Source: Chloroflexota bacterium (lineage in GTDB: Bacteria; Chloroflexota; Dormibacteria; Aeolococcales; Aeolococcaceae). Taken from it: a DNA stretch of 10,726 nucleotides. The DNA lies in contig DNAU01000186.1 in assembly GCA_003491925.1 (NCBI GenBank), positions 310 through 11,035 of the forward strand, written 5' to 3'. The notes under the pieces were generated by a model. It was not told the DNA's origin and ran no database searches. It saw nothing but the letters and a program-made list of their open reading frames with translations. Positions 1 to 5,195 of this stretch are shown here, piece after piece. The position numbers and the translations under genes were made by a program. Positions within the stretch are counted from its first letter, which is position 1, and each line of letters opens with the position of its first letter.

Positions 1-423
1 GCGGCGGCGCTGGCGCGGCTGGCCTCCGGGCATCCCGCAGTGGTGGCGGTCCACTACCCGGGGTCGCGAGGTCCCGCGGAGGAGGCGCTGGCGGTCCGGA
101 TGCTGCCCCGGGGGCGGGGCTCGATGCTCGCCATCGACCTCGGCGGGCGCGCGCAGGCCGACCGCCTGCTGGGCGCTCTGCCCGAGGTCCGGCTGGCCCC
201 CTCCCTCGGCGACGTCGCGACCACGGTGAGCCACCCGGGGGTGAGCTCGCATCGCAACCTGAGCCCGGACCAGCGCCGCGCGCTGGGCATCGGCGACGGC
301 CTGCTCCGCTTCTCGGTCGGGATCGAGGCGGTCGAGGACCTGACCACCGAGCTGGGGGCGGCCCTGGACGCAGTCGCGGGTACCATGGGCCCAGCCCACT
401 CAGCGAGGAGCACCAGCGCATGA
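1..423 (+). CDS. Cys/Met-metabolism PLP-dependent enzyme, C-terminal part (partial at left edge)
   Basis: The frame is open from base 1 and stops at 421-423, so only about 140 C-terminal residues are visible. They match the C-terminal domain of the cystathionine gamma-synthase / O-acetylhomoserine sulfhydrylase / methionine gamma-lyase family. Family hallmarks seen are a small strand (residues 15-19 of the visible part) around a HYPG motif, the segment SLGDVATTVSHPGVSSHR, and the near-terminal block DGLLRFSVGIEAVEDL, which closes the PLP/substrate pocket and dimer interface. The PLP-binding lysine lies in the missing N-terminal part, so the exact reaction (gamma-synthase, gamma-lyase or sulfhydrylase) cannot be decided. 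The stop overlaps the next start as ATGA, which indicates translational coupling. The neighbouring cysM and JAMM genes support a role in transsulfuration or sulfide assimilation. Family assignment is secure; specificity is open. Confidence 0.9.
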   Translation, partial: AAALARLASGHPAVVAVHYPGSRGPAEEALAVRMLPRGRGSMLAIDLGGRAQADRLLGALPEVRLAPSLGDVATTVSHPGVSSHRNLSPDQRRALGIGDGLLRFSVGIEAVEDLTTELGAALDAVAGTMGPAHSARSTSA

Positions 424-644
424 CCATCATCCGGCTCGTCAACGGCTCGGATGCCGCGGTGAAGCTCTCCGTGGAGGAGACCCTGGAGGCGCTCCGGGTC
501 AAGCCCGGCGACGCGGGGTTCGTCGAGCTGCCCGGCGAGGACGGCCCGATCCACCTCCGTCCGAGCGGTGTCATCGCCGTCTTCGCGGACGCGCACAGGG
601 CAAACGCCGGGTTCCGGATGGGGATCAGCCCGACCGGAGGCTGA
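420..644 (+). CDS. Small 74-aa protein with C-terminal Gly-Gly, unrecognised family
   Basis: I do not recognise the family. The ATG overlaps the upstream stop by 4 bp and has a GGAG at 407-410, 9 nt upstream, so the start is well supported. The protein begins MTIIRLVNGSD, has a short helix-like stretch (SVEETLEALR, about residues 17-26), a strand-like segment (GFVELPGEDGPIHLRPSGV, about 33-51) and ends GISPTGG. No signal peptide, membrane segment or cysteine is visible. The strand-helix-strand layout and the Lxx-Gly-edG-x-hlrP-VIAV pattern resemble small actinobacterial hypothetical proteins. ThiS/MoaD/CysO sulfur carriers also end in Gly-Gly, and the gene lies between a PLP sulfur enzyme and cysM-mec, so a carrier role is conceivable. 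The usual MoaD signature before the tail (GDEV-type turn then P-x-x-x-GG) is absent. Coding is fairly sure; function is unknown. Confidence 0.72.
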   Translation: MTIIRLVNGSDAAVKLSVEETLEALRVKPGDAGFVELPGEDGPIHLRPSGVIAVFADAHRANAGFRMGISPTGG

Positions 645-756
645 GCGCCTCCTCGGGGTCGCCCGATCCGGCCTCACCCGTCCCGCACCCGCAGGCGGCT
701 CGTCGCTGACCGGTTCCTCACCCCGTGTCCCCCCGCCGCGGGGGCGGCCCGGCGGC

Positions 757-760
757 GGAG
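757..760 (+). promoter_or_regulatory. Ribosome binding site of cysM
   Basis: GGAG is the only Shine-Dalgarno-like motif near the cysM start. It lies 4 nt before GTG 765, 10 nt before ATG 771 and 19 nt before ATG 780. It therefore favours one of the first two starts and disfavours the third. Confidence 0.45.
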
Positions 761-764
761 CTCA

Positions 765-1730
765 GTGATAATGGCCGTGATGCCCAGTCCCGATCCCCAG
801 TTCTCGATCGTCCCCGCGCGCCTCGGCGCCAGCCTGCTGGACCTGATCGGCCGGACGCCGCTGCTGCGCATTCGGCTCTTCGAGGAGGAGTTCCCCGAGG
901 TGCGAGTGTTCGCCAAGGCGGAGTACCGCAACCCCGGCGGATCGGTGAAGGACCGGCCCGCGCTCCGGATGATCACCGAGGCGGAGCGCCGGGGCCTGCT
1001 CACCCCGGACCGGGTGATCCTCGACGCCACCAGCGGCAACACCGGGGTCGCCTACGCCATGATCGGCGCCGCCAAGGGCTACCGGGTGCACCTGGTGATG
1101 CCTCGCAACGTGAGCGCCGAGCGGCGGGCGCTGGTCCACGCCTACGGTGCAGAGGTCACCTTCAGCGACCCGATGGAGGGCGGCGACGGTGCGATCCGGC
1201 TCTGCCGCGACGTCCTGGCCGCCGACCCCGACCGCTACTACATGCCCGACCAGTACAACAACCCCGAGAACTGGCGCGCCCACTACCACGGCACCGCCAA
1301 CGAGATCTGGGAGCAGACGGAGGGGGCGGTCACCCACTTCGTGGCCGCGCTGGGGACGGGCGGAACCTTCGTCGGGACCGGGCGCCGGCTCCGCGAGCTC
1401 AACCCGGAGGTCCGCCTGTACAGCGTTCAGCCCGAGTCCCCGTGGCATGGCCTGGAGGGCCTCAAGCACATGCAGAGCGCCATAGTTCCGGGCATCTATG
1501 ACCCGAACCTGGCCGATCGCGATCTCGGCGCCCCCACCGAGGAGGCCTACGACCTGGCCCGGCGGCTGGCGACCACCGAGGGCATCCTCGCCGGGCACTC
1601 GAGTGGAGCCAATCTCTGGGGCGTCCGCGAGGTGGCCCGCGAGATCGAGAGCGGGGTGATCGTCACCATCCTCTGCGACGGGGGCGACCGCTACCTCAGC
1701 AGCGGGCTGTATGGGCTGACCCCTCCGTGA
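765..1730 (+). CDS. cysM: Cysteine synthase, CysM type (PLP fold type II)
   Basis: Cytosolic PLP enzyme that makes L-cysteine by beta-replacement on an activated serine (O-phosphoserine or O-acetylserine) with sulfide or a thiocarboxylated carrier protein. Numbered from GTG 765 (321 aa), it shows the PLP-lysine motif NPGGSVKDRP (Lys62), the substrate loop TSGNTG (89-94), the PLP-phosphate loop GTGGT (197-201) and a late HSSGAN segment. Similarity to Mycobacterium tuberculosis CysM, recalled from memory, runs the whole length. By that alignment a lysine (in EGLKHM) falls where CysM has Arg220, which contacts the O-phosphoserine phosphate, so phosphoserine is a reasonable but unproven substrate. 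The C-terminus is shorter than in the mycobacterial enzyme. GTG 765 and ATG 771 are both possible starts. The stop overlaps the following JAMM gene as GTGA, so the two should be co-translated. Alternatives are CysK or cystathionine beta-synthase, both less likely. Confidence 0.93.
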   Translation: MIMAVMPSPDPQFSIVPARLGASLLDLIGRTPLLRIRLFEEEFPEVRVFAKAEYRNPGGSVKDRPALRMITEAERRGLLTPDRVILDATSGNTGVAYAMIGAAKGYRVHLVMPRNVSAERRALVHAYGAEVTFSDPMEGGDGAIRLCRDVLAADPDRYYMPDQYNNPENWRAHYHGTANEIWEQTEGAVTHFVAALGTGGTFVGTGRRLRELNPEVRLYSVQPESPWHGLEGLKHMQSAIVPGIYDPNLADRDLGAPTEEAYDLARRLATTEGILAGHSSGANLWGVREVAREIESGVIVTILCDGGDRYLSSGLYGLTPP

Positions 1731-2170
1731 GCGTGCTCGCGGTGCGCCTGGCCGGACCCGCCCACGCGGAGATCCGGCGCCTCGCCGAGGCCGCCTACCC
1801 CAACGAAGGCTGTGGGGTGCTGATCGGCGCCTACGACGGGGAAGCGGTGGTGGTGGAGGAGGCCACCTCCGGGCGCAATCTCTGGACCGAGCGGCTGCGC
1901 GATCGCTACGAGCTCGACCCCGCCGACATCCAGGCCGCCGACGGCCGGGCCCGGGCCCGCGATCTCGACGTGGTCGGCTTCTGGCACAGCCATCCGGACC
2001 ACCCCGCGTGGCCGTCGGAGTTCGACTCGGATCGGTCCTGGGTCGACTACGCGTACCTCATCGTCAACACCGTCAGCGACGCCAGCGGCGATCTCAACGC
2101 CTTCAGCCCCGCCGGCGAGGGGCTGGGGTTGCGGCAGATCGTGCTGCGCCTCGAGGGCGGGGCGTCGTGA
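1727..2170 (+). CDS. mec: Mec-type JAMM/MPN+ zinc metallopeptidase (M67 family)
   Basis: A 147-aa single-domain JAMM protease. The zinc and catalytic set is complete: Glu27 in YPNEGCG and the motif HSHPDHPAWPSEFD, with His87, His89, Ser97 and Asp100 at canonical spacing (H-x-H-x7-S-x2-D). Bacterial members of this size include Mec of mycobacteria, which removes the newly made cysteine from the C-terminus of the CysO carrier after CysM has attached it. The GTG start overlaps the cysM stop (GTGA), and its own stop overlaps the putative der start (GTGA). Position directly after cysM is the strongest argument for a Mec role here. Related JAMM proteins act on other small beta-grasp proteins, so the true substrate is inferred. 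There is no signal peptide, so it should be cytosolic. Confidence 0.9.
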   Translation: MSVLAVRLAGPAHAEIRRLAEAAYPNEGCGVLIGAYDGEAVVVEEATSGRNLWTERLRDRYELDPADIQAADGRARARDLDVVGFWHSHPDHPAWPSEFDSDRSWVDYAYLIVNTVSDASGDLNAFSPAGEGLGLRQIVLRLEGGAS

Positions 2171-3582
2171 GCCCGGCCGCGGGGATGGTGCGGACCCGGC
2201 GCGCCCGGCGGCGGGGCGGCGACCCGTCGCTGAGCCCGGTGAGCGGCATCGTCGCCATCGTGGGCCGGCCCAATGTCGGGAAGTCCACCCTCTTCAACCG
2301 GTTGACCGGGCAGCGGCACGCGATCGTCGACGAGACCGCCGGGCTCACCCGGGACCGCCTGTACGGTGTCGCCGAGTGGCGTGGCCGCCGCTTCACCCTG
2401 GTGGACACCGCCGGCCTGGACCCGGCGCTGGTCCCCGACGACCCCGGGATCGCCGAGCTGACCCGGGGCACCCAGGAGCAGGCGCGCCTGGCCATCGAGG
2501 AGGCCGACCTCTGCATCCTGATGGTCGACGTCCGCACCGGCGTCACCGGGCTGGACGAGGACGTCGCCAGGATCCTGCGGTCGGGGGGCAAGCCGGTCAT
2601 CCTCGCCGGCAACAAGGCGGACTCATCCGCCGACCCGTACTACGCCCACGAGCTGTACCGGCTCGGCCTCGGCGACCCGCGGCTGATCTCGGCGCTCAGC
2701 GGCACCGACACCGGCGACCTGCTCGACGACGTGCTGGAGCGGCTGCCCCCGGCCGATGGCGCCGCCGAGGAGCGGGTCGACGAGCTGCGGGTCGCCATCA
2801 TCGGTCGCCCCAACGTCGGCAAGTCGTCGCTGCTCAACTGCCTGGTGGGGGAGGAGCGGGCGTTGGTGTCATCTGTGGCCGGAACCACGCGGGACGCGGT
2901 CGACACGGTGGTCGACCACCATGGCCGCCAGGTCCGGCTGGTGGACACCGCCGGGATCCGCCGCCGGGGGGTGGTCAGCACCGACATCGAGCACTACAGC
3001 CTGCTCCGGGCGATGCGGGCCCTGGAGCGGAGCGACGTCGCCCTGGTGGTGGTCGACAGCTCCGAGGGGATCGTCGCCCAGGACCGGCACATCGCCGGCT
3101 ACGCCGCCGAGGCGGGCAAGGGCGTGGTGGTCATCGCCAACAAGTGGGACTTGGTGCCCCAGGAGGACCGGGCCGACCCCGAGACCCTCACCAAGATCGG
3201 CGCCGCCTTCGACTTCGTCCCCGGGGTGCCGGTGCTGACGCTGAGCGCCCTCCAGGGACGCAACGTGGCCAAGGTGCTGGACACCGCCGAGGCGGTGGCC
3301 GATGGGCGCGCCACCCGGATCCCCACCTCGGCCCTCAACCAGCTGGTCCGGGAGGCGGTCGCGAGCCACCCGCCGGCGATGCACCGGGGGCGCCGGCTCA
3401 AGGTCCTCTACGCCACCCAGGCGAGCTCTCCCAACCCGACCGTGGTCCTCTTCGTCAACGACCCCGAGCTGCTCCACTTCTCGTACGAGCGCTACCTGGA
3501 GAACCGCATCCGCGCCGTCTTCGGCTTCGCCGGGGTCCGGCTCCGGATGGTCGCCCGTCGCCGGGCCGAACCCGAGGCCTGA
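2167..3582 (+). CDS. der: Ribosome-biogenesis GTPase Der (EngA)
   Basis: Essential tandem-G-domain GTPase that acts in late assembly of the 50S ribosomal subunit. Numbered from GTG 2167 (471 aa), domain 1 has GRPNVGKS (33-40), DTAG (80-83) and NKAD (149-152). Domain 2 has GRPNVGKS (213-220), DTAG (260-263) and NKWD (325-328). A KH-like C-terminal domain follows (about 375-471, including YERYLENRIRAVFGF). The 2167 start overlaps the mec stop as GTGA and has a purine-rich GAGGGCGG stretch about 10 nt upstream, but it gives an Arg-rich tail of about 25 residues before the first strand. GTG 2239 would give the more usual MSGIVAIVGRPNVGKS start (447 aa) but has no clear ribosome binding site. Both nucleotide-binding domains look intact. 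The operon link to cysM-mec is positional and need not be functional. A decayed copy of the 3' end lies just downstream. Confidence 0.97.
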   Translation: MSPAAGMVRTRRARRRGGDPSLSPVSGIVAIVGRPNVGKSTLFNRLTGQRHAIVDETAGLTRDRLYGVAEWRGRRFTLVDTAGLDPALVPDDPGIAELTRGTQEQARLAIEEADLCILMVDVRTGVTGLDEDVARILRSGGKPVILAGNKADSSADPYYAHELYRLGLGDPRLISALSGTDTGDLLDDVLERLPPADGAAEERVDELRVAIIGRPNVGKSSLLNCLVGEERALVSSVAGTTRDAVDTVVDHHGRQVRLVDTAGIRRRGVVSTDIEHYSLLRAMRALERSDVALVVVDSSEGIVAQDRHIAGYAAEAGKGVVVIANKWDLVPQEDRADPETLTKIGAAFDFVPGVPVLTLSALQGRNVAKVLDTAEAVADGRATRIPTSALNQLVREAVASHPPAMHRGRRLKVLYATQASSPNPTVVLFVNDPELLHFSYERYLENRIRAVFGFAGVRLRMVARRRAEPEA

Positions 3583-3589
3583 GCTCCGC

Positions 3590-3607
3590 GCACGAGGTAA
3601 CTCGTGC
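3590..3607. terminator. Hairpin 7 bp after der; possible terminator
   Basis: GCACGAG-GTAA-CTCGTGC is a perfect 7-bp stem with a 4-base loop, beginning 7 bp past the der stop. The position suits transcript termination or 3'-end protection, but no T-run follows, so it is not a classic intrinsic terminator. Its right arm plus the next three bases (CTCGTGCCGG) recurs in inverse at 3715-3724. Confidence 0.4.
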
Positions 3608-3610
3608 CGG

Positions 3611-3718
3611 CAACGGCCCCGAGCCGCTCCACCGCCCCTACGAGCGCTACCTGGAGAACCGCATCCGCGCCGTCTTCGGTTTCGCGGGGTCCCGCGCCGC
3701 ATGGTCGACCGCCACCGG
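3611..3718 (+). pseudogene. Decayed duplicate of the der 3' end
   Basis: This 108-bp stretch aligns with 3456-3564 inside der at an offset of 155 bp. By hand I count about 13 mismatches and one missing base. A core of 41 identical bases (3639-3679 against 3484-3524) encodes the YERYLENRIRAVF part of the KH-like domain. The single-base loss (in the run before GGGGTCC, near 3685) and non-synonymous changes show that it is not under coding constraint. No start, upstream domain or proper C-terminus accompanies it. It may be a local tandem duplication or the remnant of a replaced der 3' end. A 10-bp inverted repeat (3601-3610 and 3715-3724) brackets it. Confidence 0.75.
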
Positions 3719-3828
3719 CACGAGACCGCGGTACGAGACTGCGGCACGAGACCGCAGCACGAGACCGCGGTACGAGACCGCAGCCCGAAACCGCGGTACG
3801 AGATCGCTGCTCGAGACCGCGGCCCGAG
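3719..3828. repeat. 13-bp tandem repeat, eight full copies plus a partial ninth
   Basis: Eight consecutive 13-bp units occupy 3719-3822, consensus YACGAGACCGCGG, followed by a 6-base partial copy. Variation is mostly at unit positions 1, 2, 9 and 12 (for example CACGAGACCGCAG, TACGAGACTGCGG, CCCGAAACCGCGG, TACGAGATCGCTG). Units 1, 4, 6 and 8 contain the CCGCGG dyad. Because 13 is not a multiple of 3, any reading frame changes register at each unit, so the long frames through this block are not evidence of a protein. The array starts at the last base pairs of the der remnant. Function unknown. Confidence 0.88.
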
Positions 3829-3855
3829 TGTGGTGGGAGGCCGGACGCGAGGCAA

Positions 3856-3880
3856 TTCGTGACGAATATTTCGTCACGAA
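3856..3880. repeat. 25-bp perfect nested palindrome, AT-rich
   Basis: Two 11-base arms, TTCGTGACGAA (3856-3866) and TTCGTCACGAA (3870-3880), are exact reverse complements around a TAT spacer. Each arm is also a palindrome itself (TTCGT, one central base, ACGAA), so the site can be read as two small palindromes with centres 14 bp apart. It is the most AT-rich spot in an otherwise very GC-rich window. It lies between the convergent der and aldo/keto reductase genes. A strong hairpin could form in either transcript, but no T-run follows on either strand, so a protein-binding site is as likely as a bidirectional terminator. Confidence 0.8.
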
Positions 3881-4062
3881 AATACCTTCGGAAGCCGCGC
3901 GGAGAGGGGGGGACGGAGAGCGGGAGACGTAGGAGGTACACCGAGAGGGAACCGCGCGGCCGAGTCGTTGCCAGGGGTGGCGGGACGTCGAGCGGGACCG
4001 CGAAGCCGGGCCACTCGCAGCGGCGGAGCGGCCTCGAGCGGAAGCGCGGCGCCGGGGTCAGG
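3881..4062. other. GC-rich intergenic stretch with no recognised gene
   Basis: This stretch separates the palindrome from the aldo/keto reductase stop. It is purine-rich on the + strand, with a run of seven G at 3906-3912 and an isolated AGGAGG at 3931-3936 that has no start codon at a usable distance. I see no protein-like reading frame, RNA gene or clear terminator in it. Confidence 0.6.
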
Positions 4063-5037
4063 TCACTGCCAGGGGCGGCTCGATCTGCTGGCCCAGTAGT
4101 CGGCGGGCGCCTCGGCGAGGCCGGGGAGGTCGAGGAGGTCCAGCTCCGTCAGCACCTCGGCCCGCAGGTTGCTCTGGAGCTGGTCGACGGTCGCGGCGCC
4201 ACTCAGCACCACCGTCGCCCACGGGCGTGCCAGCGCGGCGGCGATGGCGAGCGCGTCGGGGCCCACGCCGGCCCCCGCCGCGGCCTCTCCGAGGGGCGTG
4301 GCCGGCGCTCCCGCGTCACCGCGCGCGGTCAGCCGGCCGTTGGCCACCGCCTCCTTGACGATCACGGCCCACCCGGCCTCGGCCACCGCGATCAGGGCGG
4401 GCTCGACCGACGGCTCCAGCAGGTTCCAGGTCGCCTGCACCGCGCCGAAGAGCGACTCGCCGCCCCACCGGATCTCGAGCGCCCGGCGGATGGTCGCGGC
4501 CTGGGCGGGGCCCGAGGTCGAGATCCCGAGCAGCAGACCGAGGTCACGCTGCCGGGCCAGAGCCTCGTGGAGGGGCCGGTTGTCGAGCACCCCGGAGTCC
4601 AGGGTTGCGGAATGGACCTGGTAGAGGCGGAGGTGGGAGCCGAGCAGGGCGACGGTCTCGGCGTGCTGGCGCTCGAAGGTCGCCAGCGAGTGGTCCTTCA
4701 CCTCGTGCACCGCCGCCGCCGGGTCCCAGGCGCCGACGTAGGTGTAACCCCACTTGGAGCCGACCACCACGTCGGGCGGATCGGCGCGCGCCAGCCAGCC
4801 GGCGACGAAGGCCTCGGCCGACCCGTACGAGCGGGCGCAGTCGAAGTAGCGGACCCCTGCCGCATATGCCGCGTCGAGGACCTCCCAGCTGCGCCGGCGG
4901 AAGGCGTCCTCGGAGCGGTCCTCGCCGAAGTCGTCGGCCCGCCCGGTCGTGATGTAGGCCGGCCGCCCGAGAGCGGCCATGCCCAGCCCGATCCGGCTGA
5001 CCGGGGGCCCAGCCCGGCCCAGTGGCACCATCTGCAC
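4063..5037 (-). CDS. Aldo/keto reductase family oxidoreductase
   Basis: An NADPH-dependent TIM-barrel oxidoreductase of 324 aa, the usual AKR length. The catalytic tetrad is complete: Asp66 and Tyr71 in YFDCARSYG, Lys95 in GSKWGYTY and His142 in YQVHSAT. The N-terminus VPLGRAGPPVSRIGLGMAALG is the typical first strand and glycine turn, and the segment VLSGAATVDQLQSNL near the end fits the cofactor-binding loop. The substrate cannot be read from sequence; this subgroup acts on assorted aldehydes and sugars. Possible starts are GTG 5037 and ATG 5031. Neither has a clear Shine-Dalgarno, and a TATCGT element just upstream suggests leaderless translation. It is the last gene of the - strand run, 158 bp after the SDR gene, and converges with der. 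Confidence 0.92.
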   Translation of the reverse strand: MQMVPLGRAGPPVSRIGLGMAALGRPAYITTGRADDFGEDRSEDAFRRRSWEVLDAAYAAGVRYFDCARSYGSAEAFVAGWLARADPPDVVVGSKWGYTYVGAWDPAAAVHEVKDHSLATFERQHAETVALLGSHLRLYQVHSATLDSGVLDNRPLHEALARQRDLGLLLGISTSGPAQAATIRRALEIRWGGESLFGAVQATWNLLEPSVEPALIAVAEAGWAVIVKEAVANGRLTARGDAGAPATPLGEAAAGAGVGPDALAIAAALARPWATVVLSGAATVDQLQSNLRAEVLTELDLLDLPGLAEAPADYWASRSSRPWQ

Positions 5038-5043
5038 GCGAAC

Positions 5044-5049
5044 ACGATA
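5044..5049 (-). promoter_or_regulatory. Possible -10 element for a leaderless aldo/keto reductase transcript
   Basis: On the - strand TATCGT fits the TAnnnT pattern of a -10 box and ends 6 bases before the GTG at 5037. Transcription would thus start at or next to that codon. No convincing -35 is visible. The absence of a ribosome binding site before the gene makes a leaderless start plausible, but a six-base motif can occur by chance. Confidence 0.3.
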
Positions 5050-5077
5050 GCCCGGGCGGCCCGGGAGCTGACGGCCA

Positions 5078-5168
5078 TGCCCGGGTGGTCGGAACCGGGA
5101 GATTCATCGCCCTGCTCGGGGTGGTCCGAACCGGGAGATTCACGGCCTGCCCGGAGTGGCCGGAACCG
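5078..5168. repeat. 35-bp tandem repeat, about 2.6 copies
   Basis: Units begin at 5078, 5113 and 5148, each opening with TGC. The shared core is GTGGTC-GAACCGGGAGATTCA in units 1 and 2 (unit 1 has GG and unit 2 CG before AACC). Unit 3 keeps GGAGTGGCCGGAACCGGG and then diverges. Single-base insertions and losses make the copies imperfect. The block fills most of the gap between the SDR gene and the aldo/keto reductase gene, both read from the - strand. On that strand it contains two in-frame ATG codons that open MNLPV-type peptides, which I take as a by-product of the repeat. Confidence 0.8.
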
Positions 5169-5195
5169 GGCCCCGACCGCGGCTCCCGGGTGTGG

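Noticed and set aside
420..644. Confident assignment of the 74-aa protein as CysO/ThiS/MoaD
   Set aside because: Only the Gly-Gly end and the gene context fit. The internal sequence lacks the usual motifs, so it is kept as a hypothesis only.
731..745. GC-rich inverted stretch upstream of cysM as a riboswitch or attenuator
   Set aside because: It is a short self-complementary run of C and G that is common at this GC content. No larger conserved RNA architecture is visible in the 120-bp gap.
3719..3828. CRISPR array
   Set aside because: The 13-bp units are directly adjacent with no spacers, and no cas gene is present.
3856..3880. dif or parS chromosome-segregation site
   Set aside because: The arm sequences and the 3-base spacer do not match the dif (11-6-11) or parS consensus that I know.
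2376..3932. A 518-codon + strand frame overlapping der and running through the 13-bp repeats
   Set aside because: It is a shifted frame of der, rich in Arg, Gly and Pro, and its tail is only the tandem repeat translated in changing register.
3931..3936. AGGAGG as the ribosome binding site of a hidden small gene
   Set aside because: No ATG, GTG or TTG lies at a usable distance with a sustained reading frame.
5022..5195. Small protein-coding genes in the 35-bp repeat
   Set aside because: The MNLPV-type peptides come from repeated ATG codons inside the repeat and have no ribosome binding site or independent coding signal.
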